DNA from: Acidobacteriota bacterium
GTDB lineage: Bacteria; Acidobacteriota; Blastocatellia; RBC074
Reading direction: 5' to 3'
Assembly: GCA_018268995.1 (NCBI GenBank)
Contig: JAFDVL010000111.1
Location: forward strand, 1-57,623
Length of the DNA: 57,623 nucleotides
This document shows, piece by piece, positions 8,308 to 15,844 of this stretch (positions are counted from its first letter, which is position 1; every line of letters begins with the position of its first letter). The notes beneath the pieces were generated by a model that worked only from the letters and a program-made list of their open reading frames with translations, had not been told where the DNA came from and did no database searches. The position numbers were made by a program, and so were the translations under genes.

Positions 8308-8877
8308 TCATTGCGCCAGAACGGTAGGGCTTGGAATATACGATGTGCCGAAACAAAGCGGCTGATAATTGTCTGCCATGCCGCTGTCGGTGTAGCGCGG
8401 AACCCAGCCCGCCGGGTCAATAAACAGGCGAATCGCGCGGATGCGTTGGTCTTCGCACAGATTGAACCAGTGCAGCGTTCCGCCCGGCACACGGATCAAA
8501 TCGCCTGCCGTGACTTCGATGGCAGTGACGACGCCATTGGGGGGATGAATGTGGAAGATGCCGCGTCCTTCGATGATGAAACGAACCTCGTCATCGTCGT
8601 GCCAGTGTTCTGATTTGAATTTGGCCAGCATTGCCTCCAGCCCCGGCGTCGTCGGCAACACATCAATCACATCGGCGGTAACATAACCATCCAGTTCTTT
8701 CAGCCGATCAATGTCTTCCGCATAGGCGGCGAGCACTTCGTCCGCCGTGGTCTCAGCAGGCAGCGGCTGTGACGGTTGCCATTGCTCGTAATCAATATCA
8801 ATGCTTTCCAGATAATCTTTGATTTCGTTTACGTCGGTGATGGTTCGGTTTTCGTCCGGGATGGTTACAATTGCCAT
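8308..8877 (-). CDS. mtnD: Acireductone dioxygenase (ARD)
   Basis: A 189-residue cupin metalloenzyme. With Fe(II) it converts acireductone and O2 to the 2-oxoacid precursor of methionine plus formate; with Ni(II) the family makes the off-pathway products. The metal ligands are visible as HWHxxxE (His91, His93, Glu97) and the distal His136 in GGTLHWF. AAGG lies about 10 bases upstream of the ATG. It sits between mtnB and mtnC, matching the order of the reactions. Both flanks carry inverted repeats. Confidence 0.96.
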   Translation of the reverse strand: MAIVTIPDENRTITDVNEIKDYLESIDIDYEQWQPSQPLPAETTADEVLAAYAEDIDRLKELDGYVTADVIDVLPTTPGLEAMLAKFKSEHWHDDDEVRFIIEGRGIFHIHPPNGVVTAIEVTAGDLIRVPGGTLHWFNLCEDQRIRAIRLFIDPAGWVPRYTDSGMADNYQPLCFGTSYIPSPTVLAQ

Positions 8878-8900
8878 AATCAGTTGCCTTCTAAAACCTG

Positions 8901-8990
8901 AGACAGGATTTACAAGATTTCAGACAAGATTTACAAAGACGGAAATATCTTTCTTGTTAATCTTGTTATAAATCATGTTCATCCTGTCTT
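8901..8990. repeat. GACAGGATT-type quasi-palindrome (mtnB-mtnD gap)
   Basis: Arms 8901-8939 and 8948-8990 are imperfect reverse complements made of GACAGGATT / TACAAGATT units with a short centre. It is very similar to the copy at 3930-4013. The mtnB stop codon (8989-8991) lies at its edge, so the last mtnB bases belong to the repeat. Confidence 0.82.
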
Positions 8991-9624
8991 ATGTTGTCCG
9001 ATATGTCTGTCCTGTGACTTCCAGCAGGAACTCAAAAATCTCAATATGCCGCTTGGCCTCATTCAACGTCTGGCCCCAAGTATAAAGCCCATGTCCGCGC
9101 AAGAGAAAGCCGTGTGCGGCAGGGAACTGTTCCAACGTGGCGGCGACGGTTTGCGACAATTCGTCCATGTTCTGGGAGTTTTCGATGATCGGCAGCCATT
9201 CCTCGTGTTCGTGCGTTTTGACACCTGCCAGACCTTTCACCATTTCATAGCCAGAAATCGCAATACCGCCCTGTGCCGCAAAGGCGTGAGAAAGAATCGT
9301 GCTCCAGACCGAATGCGTATGCAGCACTGCGCCCGCGCCGCGCAATCGAACAGCGGCTAGGTGCAGCTTGGTTTCATCTGAAGGCTTGCCGTTGCCTGCG
9401 ATCACGGCCCCGGCTTCGTCAATCAGCAAAATCTGCTCTTGCGACAAATTGCCTTTGTCATTGCCGCTGGCGGTGATGACTAGTTGCAGCGGATTGTGGC
9501 TGATGACGGTGCTAAAATTGCCGCTTGTGCCCAGTACCCAGCCGCGCGCGTAAAACCCTTTGCCAATTTCGGCCAATCGGTTGGCTGCTTCAGTGAATGA
9601 AAGATTGCTTTCCGCAGGAGTCAT
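8989..9624 (-). CDS. mtnB: Methylthioribulose-1-phosphate dehydratase
   Basis: A 211-residue class II aldolase-fold zinc enzyme. It dehydrates 5-methylthioribulose-1-phosphate to the diketone used by MtnC. Visible features are GTSGNFS (phosphate-binding region, about 32-38), zinc ligands in VLHTHSVWST (His102, His104), and a third ligand region in LLRGHGLYTWG. Translation continues almost directly from the 86-residue gene upstream (9-bp gap), so the two are probably co-transcribed. mtnA, mtnK and mtnN/mtnP, which would supply the substrate, are not in this window. Confidence 0.95.
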   Translation of the reverse strand: MTPAESNLSFTEAANRLAEIGKGFYARGWVLGTSGNFSTVISHNPLQLVITASGNDKGNLSQEQILLIDEAGAVIAGNGKPSDETKLHLAAVRLRGAGAVLHTHSVWSTILSHAFAAQGGIAISGYEMVKGLAGVKTHEHEEWLPIIENSQNMDELSQTVAATLEQFPAAHGFLLRGHGLYTWGQTLNEAKRHIEIFEFLLEVTGQTYRTT

Positions 9625-9633
9625 AAATTTTGC

Positions 9634-9894
9634 TTATTTTGATTTGCTCGCTTTTGCGGCTTTGTCTGGAAACCAGTCGCCAGTGAACACTTCGATAACG
9701 TTTTTCGCAACGCCAACGATGGGTGTCGCATCCATTGCGACGTTGGCGATGCCTTTGAATAGGCCTTTCTTTTTGATCTCGTACCCGGCCATCCCAACGA
9801 CAAGGGCCGTTCCCAAAATGGGAACTTGACGAATTGCCTTTGTGCCGAGCCGTGTAACACCTGCCTGAATTACCTTGCTGAAAATATTGGCCAT
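9634..9894 (-). CDS. Small hydrophobic protein of unknown function at the head of the mtn cluster
   Basis: An 86-residue protein. I chose ATG 9894 (MANIFSKVI) over longer in-frame starts because AAGGAG lies about 9 bases upstream. It has a basic N-terminal helix, a glycine-rich apolar core (VPILGTALVVGMAGYE, about 24-39) that could be a short membrane helix, and then KKKG, a second apolar stretch and FTGDWFPDK. I do not recognise a family. Only 9 bp separate it from mtnB, so it is probably the first gene of the methionine-salvage transcript. A membrane-associated role is a guess from composition. Confidence 0.75.
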   Translation of the reverse strand: MANIFSKVIQAGVTRLGTKAIRQVPILGTALVVGMAGYEIKKKGLFKGIANVAMDATPIVGVAKNVIEVFTGDWFPDKAAKASKSK

Positions 9895-9934
9895 TTTGTA
9901 ATACTCCTTTGCCTTTAGCGTTTCCAGTGGAGTC

Positions 9935-9940
9935 ATTATA
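9935..9940 (-). promoter_or_regulatory. Possible -10 box for the orf86-mtnBDC transcript
   Basis: On the minus strand this reads TATAAT, about 40 bp upstream of ATG 9894. No good -35 box is found at 17-18 bp, so the promoter is only tentative or may need an activator. Confidence 0.35.
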
Positions 9941-9991
9941 GCGAAGATTTCCTTCTGTCGCGGCAGTTTGGCGAAAGAAAAATATGGATTC

Positions 9992-10021
9992 TTGACCCGT
10001 TTCCGCTCGCACACCTATAAT
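9992..10021 (+). promoter_or_regulatory. Strong sigma70-type promoter for the ABC exporter
   Basis: TTGACC (9992-9997), an 18-bp spacer and a perfect TATAAT (10016-10021). It is 58 bp upstream of the ATG at 10080 and is the best consensus promoter found in the window. Confidence 0.7.
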
Positions 10022-10079
10022 CACCGTTTTATTGAACCCGAAGTGAAGCCGATTGTGGCTGGTTGCTCTCAATCCTACG

Positions 10080-11900
10080 ATGTCCGAATTCCGCAGACTT
10101 CTTCAATATCTTAGACCTTACCGCCCAATTTTTGGCCTTTCATTGGTCTTGATGATTGCGACGGGGCTGTTTGAAGGAGCAACGCGGTTGCTGATAATTC
10201 CGATCTTCAATCAACTGGGCGGGATTAAAGAACAAAGCTCTGTGTTGCAGCGGTTGCATCTGGATCATTACTTACCGTCGGGTGAAAGCTCTTTGACAAT
10301 GGTCGCCTTTCTGCTGGTTGGCTTTACGCTGGCGAAGGGGATTGCGGAGTATTTCTCTTCGTTTTCGATGAGCTACATCGGTCAGCACGTCATCGCGGAT
10401 ATTCGGGCTTCGCTTTATGATCACGTCATGCGGCAGGCGGCAAAGTTTTTCGCGCTGCACCCGACGAACAGCTTGACCGCGCATTTGATGAGCGATGCGG
10501 CGCTGATTGAACGATCCGTGTCAGACACGTTGCGCGATATGCTGCGCGAATCCGTCAGTCTGGTTGTGTTCCTGACGTTGCTGTTTGGCATTAACTGGAA
10601 ATTAGCAGCGGCAATGCTGTTGATTGCCCCGCCTGTGGCCTATCTGACGACCAACTTCAACAAAAAGCTGCGGCATTACGTGAATTCGCGGCAACAAAGC
10701 GGAGCCGAAATGCTGGACGTGGCGCAGGAAGCGATTTCATCGCAGCGCGTCGTCAAAGCGTTCGGGATGGAACCGTACGAAAGCAAGCGCTTTGCTGCTG
10801 CGGCACGCAAGCAAATGCGGGATCAGTTGCGGGCGATGCGAATTTATTTTGTCTCGCCAATCGTGCTGGAAATGGTCGGCGTCGTCGCCATCGCGGCGTT
10901 GCTGATTTACGTGAATCAGTACATTAAAGCCGGGCAAATGACGCTCGGCGATTTTGCGACGTTTGTGGTGACGATGTTCAGTGCCTACGATCCGATTCGT
11001 CGTCTGAGTCGCTTGCAGCACGATTTGCAACAGGGGCTGGCTTCGGCTTCGCGGATTTTCAAGGTGCTGGATACCGATCTGGAAATGCGCGACAAGCCGA
11101 ATGCGGTGGCGCTGCCACGATTTCAAAAATCCATTGAATTTCGCGATGTTTCGTTCAGCTACGGTGCCGGTTTTGACATTCCGGTGGTCGAAGATTTGAG
11201 CTTTACAGTTCGTGCCGGAGAGATGATCGCCATCGTTGGGCAAAGCGGTGCTGGCAAAAGCACTCTGACGAATCTGATTCCGCGCTTTTACGATGTGACT
11301 AAGGGGGCTGTGCTGGTGGATGGCAGCGATGTGCGCGATGTGAAGCTGGTGGATTTGCGCTCGCAAATTGCGATGGTCACGCAGGAAGTAAATTTATTTA
11401 ATGACACGGTGCGAGCCAATATTGCTTACGGCGCGTTTGGCCGCAATGACAGTGACGCCAGCGTGAAAACTGCGGCAACGGCAGCGCTTGCGGATGAATT
11501 TATCCGCAAACTGCCGCAGGGCTATGATACCGTTGTTGGCGAGCGTGGCTTGATCCTGTCTGGTGGCCAGCGCCAACGCATCGCCATTGCCCGCGCGATT
11601 TTGAAAGATGCGCCAATCTTAATTTTGGACGAAGCGACTTCTGCGCTCGACACCGAAAGCGAAGTCCTCGTGCAACAGGCGCTGAATAACTTGATGGAAG
11701 GCCGGACGACGATTGTCATTGCGCATCGGCTTTCCACGATTCGCCGCGCAGACCGCATCGTTGTGATGGATGCCGGGCGGATCGCAGAGATTGGTTCTCA
11801 TCACGAACTGATGGCGCGCAATGGAATTTATCGCAAGCTGTATGATTTACAGTTTGCCGAAGAAGATATTGACAGTGTGCAGTTAACAGTGAACAGCTGA
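10080..11900 (+). CDS. MsbA-like ABC exporter (fused permease and ATPase)
   Basis: A 606-residue half-transporter: six transmembrane helices (about 1-320) followed by an ATPase domain. Visible motifs are Walker A GQSGAGKST (387-395), signature LSGGQRQR (from 493), Walker B ILILDEATSALD and the H-loop IAHRLST. Its length and the YLRPYRPIF opening resemble lipid A/lipid exporters of the MsbA group, but the substrate cannot be fixed from sequence. ATG 10080 is preferred over the in-frame TTG at 10053, although no clear ribosome site precedes it. The last seven codons and the stop lie inside a 7-bp-unit repeat (11880-11936), giving the tail VQLTVNS. Confidence 0.93.
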   Translation: MSEFRRLLQYLRPYRPIFGLSLVLMIATGLFEGATRLLIIPIFNQLGGIKEQSSVLQRLHLDHYLPSGESSLTMVAFLLVGFTLAKGIAEYFSSFSMSYIGQHVIADIRASLYDHVMRQAAKFFALHPTNSLTAHLMSDAALIERSVSDTLRDMLRESVSLVVFLTLLFGINWKLAAAMLLIAPPVAYLTTNFNKKLRHYVNSRQQSGAEMLDVAQEAISSQRVVKAFGMEPYESKRFAAAARKQMRDQLRAMRIYFVSPIVLEMVGVVAIAALLIYVNQYIKAGQMTLGDFATFVVTMFSAYDPIRRLSRLQHDLQQGLASASRIFKVLDTDLEMRDKPNAVALPRFQKSIEFRDVSFSYGAGFDIPVVEDLSFTVRAGEMIAIVGQSGAGKSTLTNLIPRFYDVTKGAVLVDGSDVRDVKLVDLRSQIAMVTQEVNLFNDTVRANIAYGAFGRNDSDASVKTAATAALADEFIRKLPQGYDTVVGERGLILSGGQRQRIAIARAILKDAPILILDEATSALDTESEVLVQQALNNLMEGRTTIVIAHRLSTIRRADRIVVMDAGRIAEIGSHHELMARNGIYRKLYDLQFAEEDIDSVQLTVNS

Positions 11901-11936
11901 GGTTTCTGTGAACTGTGAACTATTAACTGTGAACTG
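11880..11936. repeat. AACTGTG heptad quasi-palindrome spanning the ABC stop codon
   Basis: The left part (11880-11896, CAGTTAACAGTGAACAG) is the reverse complement, with few changes, of sequence in 11906-11936, which reads as AACTGTG units in tandem. The ABC exporter stop (11898-11900) is inside it and the yicC ATG follows 6 bp after it. No Shine-Dalgarno is visible for yicC. Confidence 0.8.
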
Positions 11937-11942
11937 AAATTT

Positions 11943-12818
11943 ATGATTAAAAGCATGACAGGTTATGGGCAAGGTGCCGTAACTGGTGAAACATTCAAAG
12001 TCACAATTGATTTGCGTTCGGTGAATAACCGCAATCTGGATATTCACTGGCGTGCGCCGATGGAATTGGCGGTACTGGAAATTCCGCTCAAGAAACAGGT
12101 ACAGGCAGCGATTTCGCGCGGACGCGTAGACGTGAATATCAGCTTCACGCAAACTGCCGATGTCGAATACGAAATCAATCGTCCACTTGTGCGCGGCTAC
12201 CTTGGTGCGCTGAAGACGATGCGTGAGGAATTCGGTTTCACAGGCGAGGCTGCACTGGACACAATTGCCCGCTTGCCAAACGTTTTGCAACCGATGAACA
12301 AAGGCGCACAGCTGCCAAGTGAAGTGGTGCAGGGGATCGAAGCTGCCTTGACGCACGCCTTAACTTCTCTTGTTGCCATGCGAGCAGTGGAAGGCCACGA
12401 ATTACAAAAAGAGTTGCTCGCCCGCATTGATAAAATCGAGGCGGCCTTGCGCGTTATCGAAGCCAACGCACCCGACATCACAACCGCCTATCGGGACAAG
12501 CTGAACAAACGCCTGGCCGAGTTGTTAGAAAACATTTCTGTGGACGAAACACGTCTTGCACAGGAAGTTGCTTATCTGGCCGAACGCGCCGACATCAGCG
12601 AAGAGATTGCACGTTTGAATTCGCATTTGGTGCAACTACGTGAATTGATTAATTCCGATGGTGAAATCGGTAAAAAGCTGGATTTTCTCTTGCAGGAAAC
12701 CAATCGTGAGGCGAACACAATTTTGTCCAAGGCTTCGGAACTGGCCACCTGCGACGCAGCAATTGACATCAAAACTGAAGTGGAAAAACTGCGCGAACAG
12801 GCGAATAATGTGGAGTAA
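11943..12818 (+). CDS. yicC: YicC/YloC-family endoribonuclease
   Basis: A 291-residue protein with the family's invariant start MIKSMTGYGQG and the diagnostic C-terminal block FLLQETNREANTILSKA. It ends in the usual helical tail (VEKLREQANNVE). YicC-type proteins are metal-dependent endoribonucleases; E. coli YicC promotes decay of a small RNA. yicC-gmk-rpoZ-coaBC is a common conserved order, which supports the identity. The start directly follows a heptad repeat and has no visible Shine-Dalgarno. Confidence 0.95.
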   Translation: MIKSMTGYGQGAVTGETFKVTIDLRSVNNRNLDIHWRAPMELAVLEIPLKKQVQAAISRGRVDVNISFTQTADVEYEINRPLVRGYLGALKTMREEFGFTGEAALDTIARLPNVLQPMNKGAQLPSEVVQGIEAALTHALTSLVAMRAVEGHELQKELLARIDKIEAALRVIEANAPDITTAYRDKLNKRLAELLENISVDETRLAQEVAYLAERADISEEIARLNSHLVQLRELINSDGEIGKKLDFLLQETNREANTILSKASELATCDAAIDIKTEVEKLREQANNVE

Positions 12819-12852
12819 TCGTCGTTTGTTATTTTGCTTTGTGTTTTTAAGC

Positions 12853-12876
12853 TAATGACCAATGACTAATGACCAA
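12853..12876. repeat. Tandem AATGACC-type heptads over the gmk start
   Basis: Three to four consecutive 7-bp units (TAATGAC, CAATGAC, TAATGAC, CAAATGC) run across the yicC-gmk junction. They create the candidate gmk start at 12862, and the last unit contains the alternative start at 12877. Unlike the other repeats, I see no inverted partner arm here. Confidence 0.6.
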
Positions 12877-13515
12877 ATGCAGGGCAGCTTAATCATCATT
12901 TCAGCGCCTTCAGGGGCCGGAAAAACGACCATTGTCAGCGAAGTTTTGCGACGATTGGCAGATGTTCGTGCTTCGGTGTCCTACACTTCCCGCGCTCCGC
13001 GCGAAGGCGAGGAACACAGTAAGCATTATCATTTTGTCACGCGGGCTGAATTTGAAGCGATGATTGGGCGTAATGAACTGCTGGAGTGGGCTGAAGTCCA
13101 CGGCAATCTATATGGCACCTCGCGCGTCTACGTCAATCAATTGTTGGATTCCGGCCTGGATGTGATTTTGACAATTGATGTGCAGGGAGCCGCGCTGATT
13201 CGTAAGGATTTTCCCGAAGCCGTGACAGTCTTTGTCCTGCCTCCTTCGTATGATGCGATGCTGGATCGGTTGCATTTACGGGATGCCGGCAAAACCGACG
13301 GCTTGGAATTGCGCCTGCACAATGCTGAAGCGGAAGTGGCGCAATACGAGTTTTATGATTACCTCATTGTTAATGATGACTTAGAACAAGCGATACAAGA
13401 ATTTGCCGCAATTATTTTGGCGGAGCGGTGTCGGCGACAAAAACGTGCCGCTACTGCAGAAAATATCTTAGATCATTTTAGAGAACATTTTAGGAGGAAA
13501 AAAATCAATGCCTGA
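12862..13515 (+). CDS. gmk: Guanylate kinase
   Basis: A 217-residue nucleotide kinase (GMP + ATP to GDP + ADP). It has the P-loop SAPSGAGKTT, the GMP-binding block SYTSRAPREGE...HYHFVTRAEFE, and the ILTIDVQGA segment of the family. The start is uncertain: ATG 12862 gives MTNDQMQGS, ATG 12877 gives MQGSLIII, which fits the family better. Both lie in the AATGACC repeat, and neither has a Shine-Dalgarno. The 3' end overlaps rpoZ by 8 bp, and the rpoZ ribosome site AGGAGG (13492-13497) is inside the gmk coding sequence. Confidence 0.96.
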   Translation: MTNDQMQGSLIIISAPSGAGKTTIVSEVLRRLADVRASVSYTSRAPREGEEHSKHYHFVTRAEFEAMIGRNELLEWAEVHGNLYGTSRVYVNQLLDSGLDVILTIDVQGAALIRKDFPEAVTVFVLPPSYDAMLDRLHLRDAGKTDGLELRLHNAEAEVAQYEFYDYLIVNDDLEQAIQEFAAIILAERCRRQKRAATAENILDHFREHFRRKKINA

Positions 13516-13699
13516 AACAAAAGGAAGTGCCAATCAACTAGACAGCAAATATCGCAAAATCCTGCTTGCCGCCAAACGCAGCAAGCAAATTCAGAATGGT
13601 GCGCGCCCACGCGTACATTTGCCAAACTCGAAATCCACGCGTGTGGCCTTGGCTGAAATTGATCGCGGACTGATTAATTTTGAAATCACGAACGATTAG
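13508..13699 (+). CDS. rpoZ: RNA polymerase omega subunit
   Basis: A 63-residue omega subunit, which helps assembly of the beta-prime subunit. The family core is visible: SKYRKILLAAKRSKQI, then GARPRV (family usually R-A-R-Q), ending with STRVALAEIDRGLINFEI. It is shorter than the about 90 residues of E. coli but typical for several phyla. AGGAGG lies 10 bases upstream, the strongest ribosome site in this run. It follows gmk with an 8-bp overlap, the classic arrangement. Confidence 0.93.
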   Translation: MPETKGSANQLDSKYRKILLAAKRSKQIQNGARPRVHLPNSKSTRVALAEIDRGLINFEITND

Positions 13700-13781
13700 T
13701 GAGAGAGGGCAAGAGCAGTCGCGAGATCGAGATAAGTAATTCTCTTTTTCCTGTTGTCTCTCTGTCCCTTGATCATTTTCT

Positions 13782-14996
13782 ATGAAAATTCTACTCGGCG
13801 TTACAGGTTGTATCGGTGCCTACAAAGCGGCAGAAGTCCTGCGCGGCTTGCAGAAAGTCGGTGCTTCTGTGCGCGTTGTGATGACGCGCTCGGCGACGGA
13901 GTTTATTCAGCCGCTGACTTTTGAAGCGCTCTCTGGACAACCTGTTATCGTCGAAATGTTTGATCGCCCAAATCACGCGGTGATCGAACATATTGCCGTG
14001 GCGCGTGAAGCCAATTTGTTGCTGGTCGCGCCCGCGACGGCAAATATTTTGGCTAAGTTTGCGCAGGGCATCGCAGACGATTTTCTTTCGACGGTTTATC
14101 TATCTAACACGAATCCTGTTCTGCTCGCGCCTGCGATGAATGTCGAAATGTGGAACCATCCGGCCACACAGGCAAATCTGAAAATCCTGCGCGAACGCGG
14201 CGTGCAATTTGTTGATCCAGGCGCAGGTTACCAGGCGTGTGGCGAAGTGGGCGTGGGCCGCTTGGCAGACCCCGCAGACATCGTCAACCGTGCGATTGAA
14301 CTGGTCTCAAATCGCAACGCTCAAAGCTCAACTGATTTGAGCCGAGAACACATCGTCATCACGGCTGGCCCAACAGTCGAAGACCTTGATCCAGTGCGAT
14401 TCATCACTAATCGTTCTTCAGGCAAGATGGGATACGCCCTGGCGGAAGCGGCGAAATCTCGTGGCGCAGCGGTCACATTGATTAGCGGCCCGACAAAGCT
14501 TGCTGCTCCTGCCAACGTCGAAACCATTGCCGTTCGTTCGACGCGCGATATGTACAATGCGGTGATGAACAATGTAGCTGATAGCACTGTTTTTATTGGC
14601 TGCGCAGCCGTTGCCGATTATCGCCCGGCGCAATTCGCAGCACAGAAAATCAAGAAGAACGGGCGGCAGGGAATTACGCTTGAATTGGAATCCACTGAGG
14701 ACATTATTGCTTCGGTTGGCGCTTTGCCGAATGGAAATCGCCGCATCGTAATTGGTTTTGCCGCCGAATCAGAAGCCCTGCTGAATCACGCACAGCAAAA
14801 GCTGACGAGCAAAAATCTCGACTTGATTGTGGCCAATGACATTACGCGCAACGATGCTGGCTTTGACGTAGAGACCAATGCAGCCACGATCCTGCGCCGC
14901 GATGGTTCACGTCTTGAGCTGCCTTTGCAAAGTAAGCGCGTGCTTGCCGATGCGGTGTTGGACGAAATTATTAAATTGCGTCAGGCGGAAAAGTAA
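13782..14996 (+). CDS. coaBC: Bifunctional phosphopantothenoylcysteine decarboxylase / phosphopantothenate-cysteine ligase
   Basis: A 404-residue Dfp protein performing two consecutive steps of coenzyme A synthesis. The N-terminal flavin-dependent decarboxylase (CoaC, about 1-185) opens with GVTGCIGAYKA and has the catalytic residues His70, the PAMNVEMW motif (Asn120) and Cys153 (ACGEVG), each five residues before the E. coli positions. The C-terminal ligase (CoaB, about 190-404) shows ITAGPTVEDLDPVRFITNRSSGKMG, the KIKKNG lysines and the GFAAESE and NDI blocks. It follows rpoZ after an 82-bp gap with no clear ribosome site, and is 2 bp from the UDG gene. Confidence 0.97.
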   Translation: MKILLGVTGCIGAYKAAEVLRGLQKVGASVRVVMTRSATEFIQPLTFEALSGQPVIVEMFDRPNHAVIEHIAVAREANLLLVAPATANILAKFAQGIADDFLSTVYLSNTNPVLLAPAMNVEMWNHPATQANLKILRERGVQFVDPGAGYQACGEVGVGRLADPADIVNRAIELVSNRNAQSSTDLSREHIVITAGPTVEDLDPVRFITNRSSGKMGYALAEAAKSRGAAVTLISGPTKLAAPANVETIAVRSTRDMYNAVMNNVADSTVFIGCAAVADYRPAQFAAQKIKKNGRQGITLELESTEDIIASVGALPNGNRRIVIGFAAESEALLNHAQQKLTSKNLDLIVANDITRNDAGFDVETNAATILRRDGSRLELPLQSKRVLADAVLDEIIKLRQAEK

Positions 14997-14998
14997 CT

Positions 14999-15844
14999 AT
15001 GACCCCGCAAGAAGAATTACGCGCGTTGTTGCAGGAAACGGCAGAGCATTTGCGCTATTATCAGGAACTTGGGATCACGAATTTTGGTGAAATATTTATC
15101 CCCCAAGACCTCCCCGCAGTGACTGCCGAAGCGACGCGGCCTATGACACAAGCCGTTTCAGAACCTTTACCAATTCCCCCCAAAGAAATTGAAACAATGC
15201 CGGAAACAAAGAACACTGTGCCAGATTCATTTTCATTATTTGGTGAGACCGCTCCGCTTGCTCCCGAACAACAGGTATCCGATGACTCGCTTGAAAAAAT
15301 TCGCGCCGATTTGGGCGATTGCCAACGCTGCAAACTGTGGAAGACGCGCACCAACATTGTGTTTGGCGAAGGCAATGCAAAGGCTGATTTGATGTTTATT
15401 GGTGAAGCGCCAGGAGCCGATGAAGATGCCAGTGGGCGTCCTTTTGTGGGGCGCGCAGGACAGTTACTTACCAAGATGATTGAAGCAATCAACTTCAAAC
15501 GCGAAGATGTGTATATTGCCAACATCTTGAAATCGCGTCCACCCGACAATCGCAACCCTGAAGCAGATGAAACGAAATCCTGCATTCCGTTCCTCTTTCG
15601 CCAAATCGCCGTGATTCGGCCAAAACTGATCGTGACGCTCGGCAATCCGGCGACACAGGGATTACTGGAAACGAAGGTGGGAATTACAAAGCTGAGAGGC
15701 GAATTTCAGGATTATCCACGCTTCCCCGGCATTAAAGTTTTGCCGACGTTCCACCCCGCATATTTGTTGCGCTCGCCGGATAAAAAGCGCGAGGCGTGGG
15801 AAGATTTGAAAAAAGTTCGGGCCTTTTTACAGGGCGGAGCTTAA
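14999..15844 (+). CDS. Family 4 type uracil-DNA glycosylase
   Basis: A 281-residue DNA-repair enzyme that removes uracil from DNA. The first about 95 residues are a low-complexity linker not found in short family members. The catalytic domain has CQRC (Cys108, Cys111), motif GEAPGADEDASGRPFVGRAG (136-154) and the HPAYLLR motif (252-258). Canonical family 4 enzymes bind a 4Fe-4S cluster with four cysteines. Here the third position, normally KCRPP, reads KSRPP (Ser179), while Cys195 keeps the fourth. The start is 2 bp after the coaBC stop. The stop overlaps the converging Wzy-like gene by 4 bp. Confidence 0.9.
   Translation: MTPQEELRALLQETAEHLRYYQELGITNFGEIFIPQDLPAVTAEATRPMTQAVSEPLPIPPKEIETMPETKNTVPDSFSLFGETAPLAPEQQVSDDSLEKIRADLGDCQRCKLWKTRTNIVFGEGNAKADLMFIGEAPGADEDASGRPFVGRAGQLLTKMIEAINFKREDVYIANILKSRPPDNRNPEADETKSCIPFLFRQIAVIRPKLIVTLGNPATQGLLETKVGITKLRGEFQDYPRFPGIKVLPTFHPAYLLRSPDKKREAWEDLKKVRAFLQGGA

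Noticed and set aside
9895..10079. SAM riboswitch before the mtn cluster
   Set aside because: I looked for the SAM-I/SAM-II core on the minus strand and saw none.
13700..13781. Degenerate purine-rich repeat between rpoZ and coaBC
   Set aside because: Left and right halves look complementary only loosely (GAGAG versus CTCTC); too weak to call a member of the repeat families.
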